Positions 30,188 to 32,569 of a stretch of 32,569 nt of DNA are shown here, piece after piece. The DNA is from an uncultured Eubacteriales bacterium (GTDB lineage Bacteria > Bacillota > Clostridia > Oscillospirales > Acutalibacteraceae), in assembly GCA_900540235.1 (NCBI GenBank), contig UQEY01000021.1, positions 1 through 32,569 on the forward strand, written 5' to 3'. Made by a program: the position numbers and the translations under genes. The notes beneath the pieces were generated by a model. It ran no database searches and was not told the DNA's origin. It was given only the letters and a program-made list of their open reading frames with translations. The number at the start of each line of letters is the position of its first letter. Position 1 is the stretch's first letter.

Positions 30188-32107
30188 ATGAAAAAGAAAA
30201 ATAAAGAGGATAAAATTATAACTACTTTTGATTATGATTTTGTCAAAAATAAATTTGAAAACGACGGCATAAAAGTGCCCGAAAGTTTAAACGAACAGTC
30301 AATTTTAAACGCTTTGGAAAACAGAGAGCAAAAGCGTATACCGTTTGTAAAATCAAAGGCTTTCAAGTCGGCTGTGAGTCTTGTCGCCTGCATTGCGATT
30401 TTTGCGGTTTCGATTAATTTTGCGTTTAATAAAAATGATGAAAAAACAAATATAGCCGAAGATTCATCTCAAACTCAGCAAACGGAAGATAATCAAAGCG
30501 AACTTAAAACATTTTCGTCTGCAAGCGAAGTTAAAGCGTTTTTTAAAATTGCACAAAAAGCAAACGGTAATTCAAACGGCGGAATATACAAAGGCGCTGA
30601 AAATTCGGATACCGCCTCGTTTTCCGATGTTTCTTCAAGCAGTGAAACTTATCTTCAGGTTTCAAATGTTGACGAAGCCGACACAATAAAAAATGACGGC
30701 AAATATATCTATACAATTAATGAAGACAGCAGTAAAATTTTGATTTATAAGCCGAATGGTGACAGCGTAACCAAGATTTCCGAAATCTCGGCTGAAAGTT
30801 CCTGCATTTTTCAAGAATTTTATATTTATAACAACTATTTGGTGGTGAATTCTTGTTCAAATGACGGCAACGAAGAATATGAGAATGTCCTCATTTTTAG
30901 CCTTGAAAATATAAAAAAACCGCAAAAAATTTATTCTTTTTCGCAACAGGGTTTTTATGTTGATTCACGAATTGCAAATGATAAACTTTTGTTAATTTCC
31001 GACAAATATATATATGCTGATTTGTGCAAAAGCGACGAAGATTATTTGCCGAAAACAAAGACAAATGATACCGAAAAATGTGTAGAGCCAAACAATATTT
31101 ACCGTGGCGGTAACGGCTCGGCAAACTATCTTTTGGTAAGTCAAATTGACCTTCAAAACCTTAAAAAATCTGCCGTAACAAAGGCGGTTGCAGGCTCGGC
31201 TTCAACAGTTTATTGCAGCGAAAATTATCTTTATATTGCAAGTAGAATTTATGAAACATCAAATCAAACCGAAGCAAATTCCGATGTCGCACTCGTTAAC
31301 GAAAAGATAAGTACCGAAATTTATAAAATCGATATCAAAAATGAAATAAAATTTTTAAAAAAAGCAAAGGTTTCGGGCTGGGCAAATAATCAATTTTCGA
31401 TGGATGAGTATAACGATACTTTTCGCATTGCAACTACCGTTACCGGTTCCGATTTTCAGCCGATTAATAAGCTTTTTATCCTTGACAGCAATATGAAAAA
31501 AATAGGCGAAGTCGACGGATTTGCAAAGAACGAATCAATCAAAGCAGTCCGTTTTATCGGCAATACAGCGTATGTCATTACTTTTAAAAATACCGACCCT
31601 CTTTTTGTAATAGACCTGTCAAATTCGGCAAAACCGATTATTAAAGGAAGTGTTAAAATTACAGGATTTTCGAGTAACCTCATCCCTGTAAATTCGACAA
31701 CTTTGCTTGGTATAGGCTATGGCGAAAGCGGTTTAAATTTGTTTGAGGACGGAGTGAAAACAGTCCTTTTTGATGTTTCAAACCCAGAAAAGCCGACAGT
31801 TCTTGATACGAAAGAATTTGACAATGTTTTAAGTGAAGCACAGTCAAATCACAAGGCGATTTTAACTACTCCAAACAGCAATAAATTTGCAATTCCTTAC
31901 GAAGAAGTTGCCTATGTTGACAATGAAATTACAGACGATAAAGCAGGCACTTTGGTGCTTGAAATTAAGGATAATAAAATTAATGTCACCGCTAAATCTT
32001 CTTCAAAAATCGACTTTGGCAATATCGTGCGCTCAACAAAAGTTGACGGAATAATTTATACTTTTAACTCCGGAAAATTCGTGAATTCGTTGCAAACAAA
32101 AAACTAA
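30188..32107 (+). CDS. membrane-anchored beta-propeller domain protein, partner of the ECF sigma factor
   Basis: 639 residues. An N-terminal cytoplasmic part of ~57 residues (DKIITTFDYDFVKNKFENDGIKVPESLNEQSIL...) is followed by one membrane helix (FKSAVSLVACIAIFAVSINFAF, ~58-79) and a Gln/Ser/Thr-rich linker. The extracellular secreted-type beta-propeller domain begins TYLQVSNVDEADTIKNDGKYIYTI, the recognised start of this family (PF09826 as I recall). Repeated blades such as FIGNTAYVITF and DPLFVIDLSNSAKPIIKG are visible. N-in/C-out topology right after an ECF sigma gene suggests the short cytoplasmic part binds the sigma factor and the propeller senses the surface. This is inference. The stop is followed by a bidirectional terminator. 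Confidence 0.82.
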   Translation: MKKKNKEDKIITTFDYDFVKNKFENDGIKVPESLNEQSILNALENREQKRIPFVKSKAFKSAVSLVACIAIFAVSINFAFNKNDEKTNIAEDSSQTQQTEDNQSELKTFSSASEVKAFFKIAQKANGNSNGGIYKGAENSDTASFSDVSSSSETYLQVSNVDEADTIKNDGKYIYTINEDSSKILIYKPNGDSVTKISEISAESSCIFQEFYIYNNYLVVNSCSNDGNEEYENVLIFSLENIKKPQKIYSFSQQGFYVDSRIANDKLLLISDKYIYADLCKSDEDYLPKTKTNDTEKCVEPNNIYRGGNGSANYLLVSQIDLQNLKKSAVTKAVAGSASTVYCSENYLYIASRIYETSNQTEANSDVALVNEKISTEIYKIDIKNEIKFLKKAKVSGWANNQFSMDEYNDTFRIATTVTGSDFQPINKLFILDSNMKKIGEVDGFAKNESIKAVRFIGNTAYVITFKNTDPLFVIDLSNSAKPIIKGSVKITGFSSNLIPVNSTTLLGIGYGESGLNLFEDGVKTVLFDVSNPEKPTVLDTKEFDNVLSEAQSNHKAILTTPNSNKFAIPYEEVAYVDNEITDDKAGTLVLEIKDNKINVTAKSSSKIDFGNIVRSTKVDGIIYTFNSGKFVNSLQTKN

Positions 32108-32188
32108 TATAATTTGTATATGTTATATCAAAAATTAATCTAATATTATAATTTGTTTTAAATATATATAATATATGCACAAAAAATC

Positions 32189-32219
32189 AGTCCTCTATGC
32201 ACATAACGCATAGAGGACT
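32189..32219. terminator. bidirectional terminator between the beta-propeller and SASP genes
   Basis: AGTCCTCTATGC (32189-32200) and GCATAGAGGACT (32208-32219), a 12-bp stem with a 7-nt loop. On the minus strand TTTTTTG follows within 3 bases; on the plus strand the T-run is weaker. Confidence 0.85.
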
Positions 32220-32266
32220 TCTTTGTCGCCTTGTCGCAACACTTATAAGTTTTTTAACTTATATTC

Positions 32267-32458
32267 TTACTTCATACTTTCTTCGTAAGCCTTAATCATT
32301 TTCTTAACCATCTGACCGCCTACAGAACCTGCTTGCTTAGAAGTAAGGTCACCGTTGTAACCCTGCTTGAGGTTAACACCAACCTCGCTTGCAGCTTCCA
32401 TCTTAAATCTGTTAAGAGCTTCTTTAGCTTCAGGTACTACATTTTTAGAACTTGCCAT
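32267..32458 (-). CDS. alpha/beta-type small acid-soluble spore protein
   Basis: 63 residues from ATG 32458 (MASSKNVVPEAKEALNRFK); the frame is open 11 codons further but AGAGGTG lies before 32458. These proteins coat and protect DNA in dormant spores. The family signatures are present: EAASEVGVNL (the region cut by the germination protease) and YNGDLTSKQAGSVGGQMVKKMI, the conserved DNA-binding half. It indicates that the organism makes spores or descends from spore formers. No clear sigma-G promoter could be assigned in the 111 bp upstream, which contain an inverted repeat. Confidence 0.95.
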   Translation of the reverse strand: MASSKNVVPEAKEALNRFKMEAASEVGVNLKQGYNGDLTSKQAGSVGGQMVKKMIKAYEESMK

Positions 32459-32500
32459 TGTAAAAACACCTCTCTTTTCAAAAATTCGCAAAGCGAGCAG

Positions 32501-32530
32501 ATATTTTGAATAAAATTTTCTTCAAAATAT
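32501..32530. repeat. inverted repeat upstream of the spore protein gene
   Basis: ATATTTTGAA (32501-32510) and TTCAAAATAT (32521-32530), perfect 10-bp arms with a 10-nt loop. It lies about 45-70 bp before the start codon, where a regulator or a leader hairpin could act. Confidence 0.5.
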
Positions 32531-32569
32531 TTATCACACAATATCAAATCGCTCTTGCAAGTATAGTTT

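Noticed and set aside
32461..32569. Sigma-G promoter for the spore protein gene
   Set aside because: Expected, but no pair of boxes with acceptable sequence and spacing could be picked out.

Overview
The window looks like a chromosomal segment of a low-GC, spore-forming Gram-positive bacterium of class Clostridia, most likely the Oscillospiraceae/Ruminococcaceae side. The reasons are AT-rich DNA with strong AGGAGG-type ribosome sites, an alpha/beta small acid-soluble spore protein, an mreBCD-mrdA-mgsA locus, a fru-ptsHI operon, and GC-rich palindromic intergenic repeats. No tRNA, rRNA, CRISPR array, prophage or complete insertion sequence was seen.

Layout. 106-2055 (minus): a metallophosphoesterase and a HAD phosphatase. 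2124-4401 (plus): nadB-nadC, aspartate to nicotinate mononucleotide without nadA. 4402-4769: a convergent gap packed with five palindromes. 4770-7719 (minus): an ECF sigma factor, a DUF4367 anti-sigma candidate, a small secreted protein, a DUF2599 protein, a two-helix membrane peptide and a membrane-anchored thioredoxin-like protein. 7939-13683 (plus): fruR-fruK-fruA-ptsH-ptsI. 13716-13984: a small XRE repressor with two operators on its own promoter. 14041-17590 (minus): an FtsX-type ABC exporter whose promoter carries two copies of a palindrome. 17655-20003 (minus): lemA and a DUF2207 gene. 20010-20400 (minus): a strong promoter, two unannotated small ORFs (21 and 28 codons) and terminators. 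20465-24382 (minus): hisS-aspS-yfbR-like. 24412-29531 (minus): mreB-mreC-mreD-mrdA (cell elongation) and an MgsA-like protein. 29608-32107 (plus): a second ECF sigma factor with a membrane-anchored beta-propeller protein. 32189-32458 (minus): the spore protein.

How the genes work together. The fru operon holds fructose uptake, fructose-1-phosphate phosphorylation, its regulator and both general PTS proteins, so it is a self-sufficient sugar-uptake unit. mreBCD-mrdA builds the lateral wall. Two independent ECF sigma systems each face the cell surface. In the first, two DNA blocks with identical spacing (TGTAATCT-N12-(T/A)ACTGTTGT) lie upstream of the sigma gene and of the downstream secreted-protein operon. 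This predicts that the sigma factor drives itself and that operon.

The best candidates for something undescribed are this ECF/DUF2599/thioredoxin module, the two-peptide operon at 20083-20303 with its GCACAAA inverted repeats, and an MgsA-like protein that has lost two active-site aspartates.
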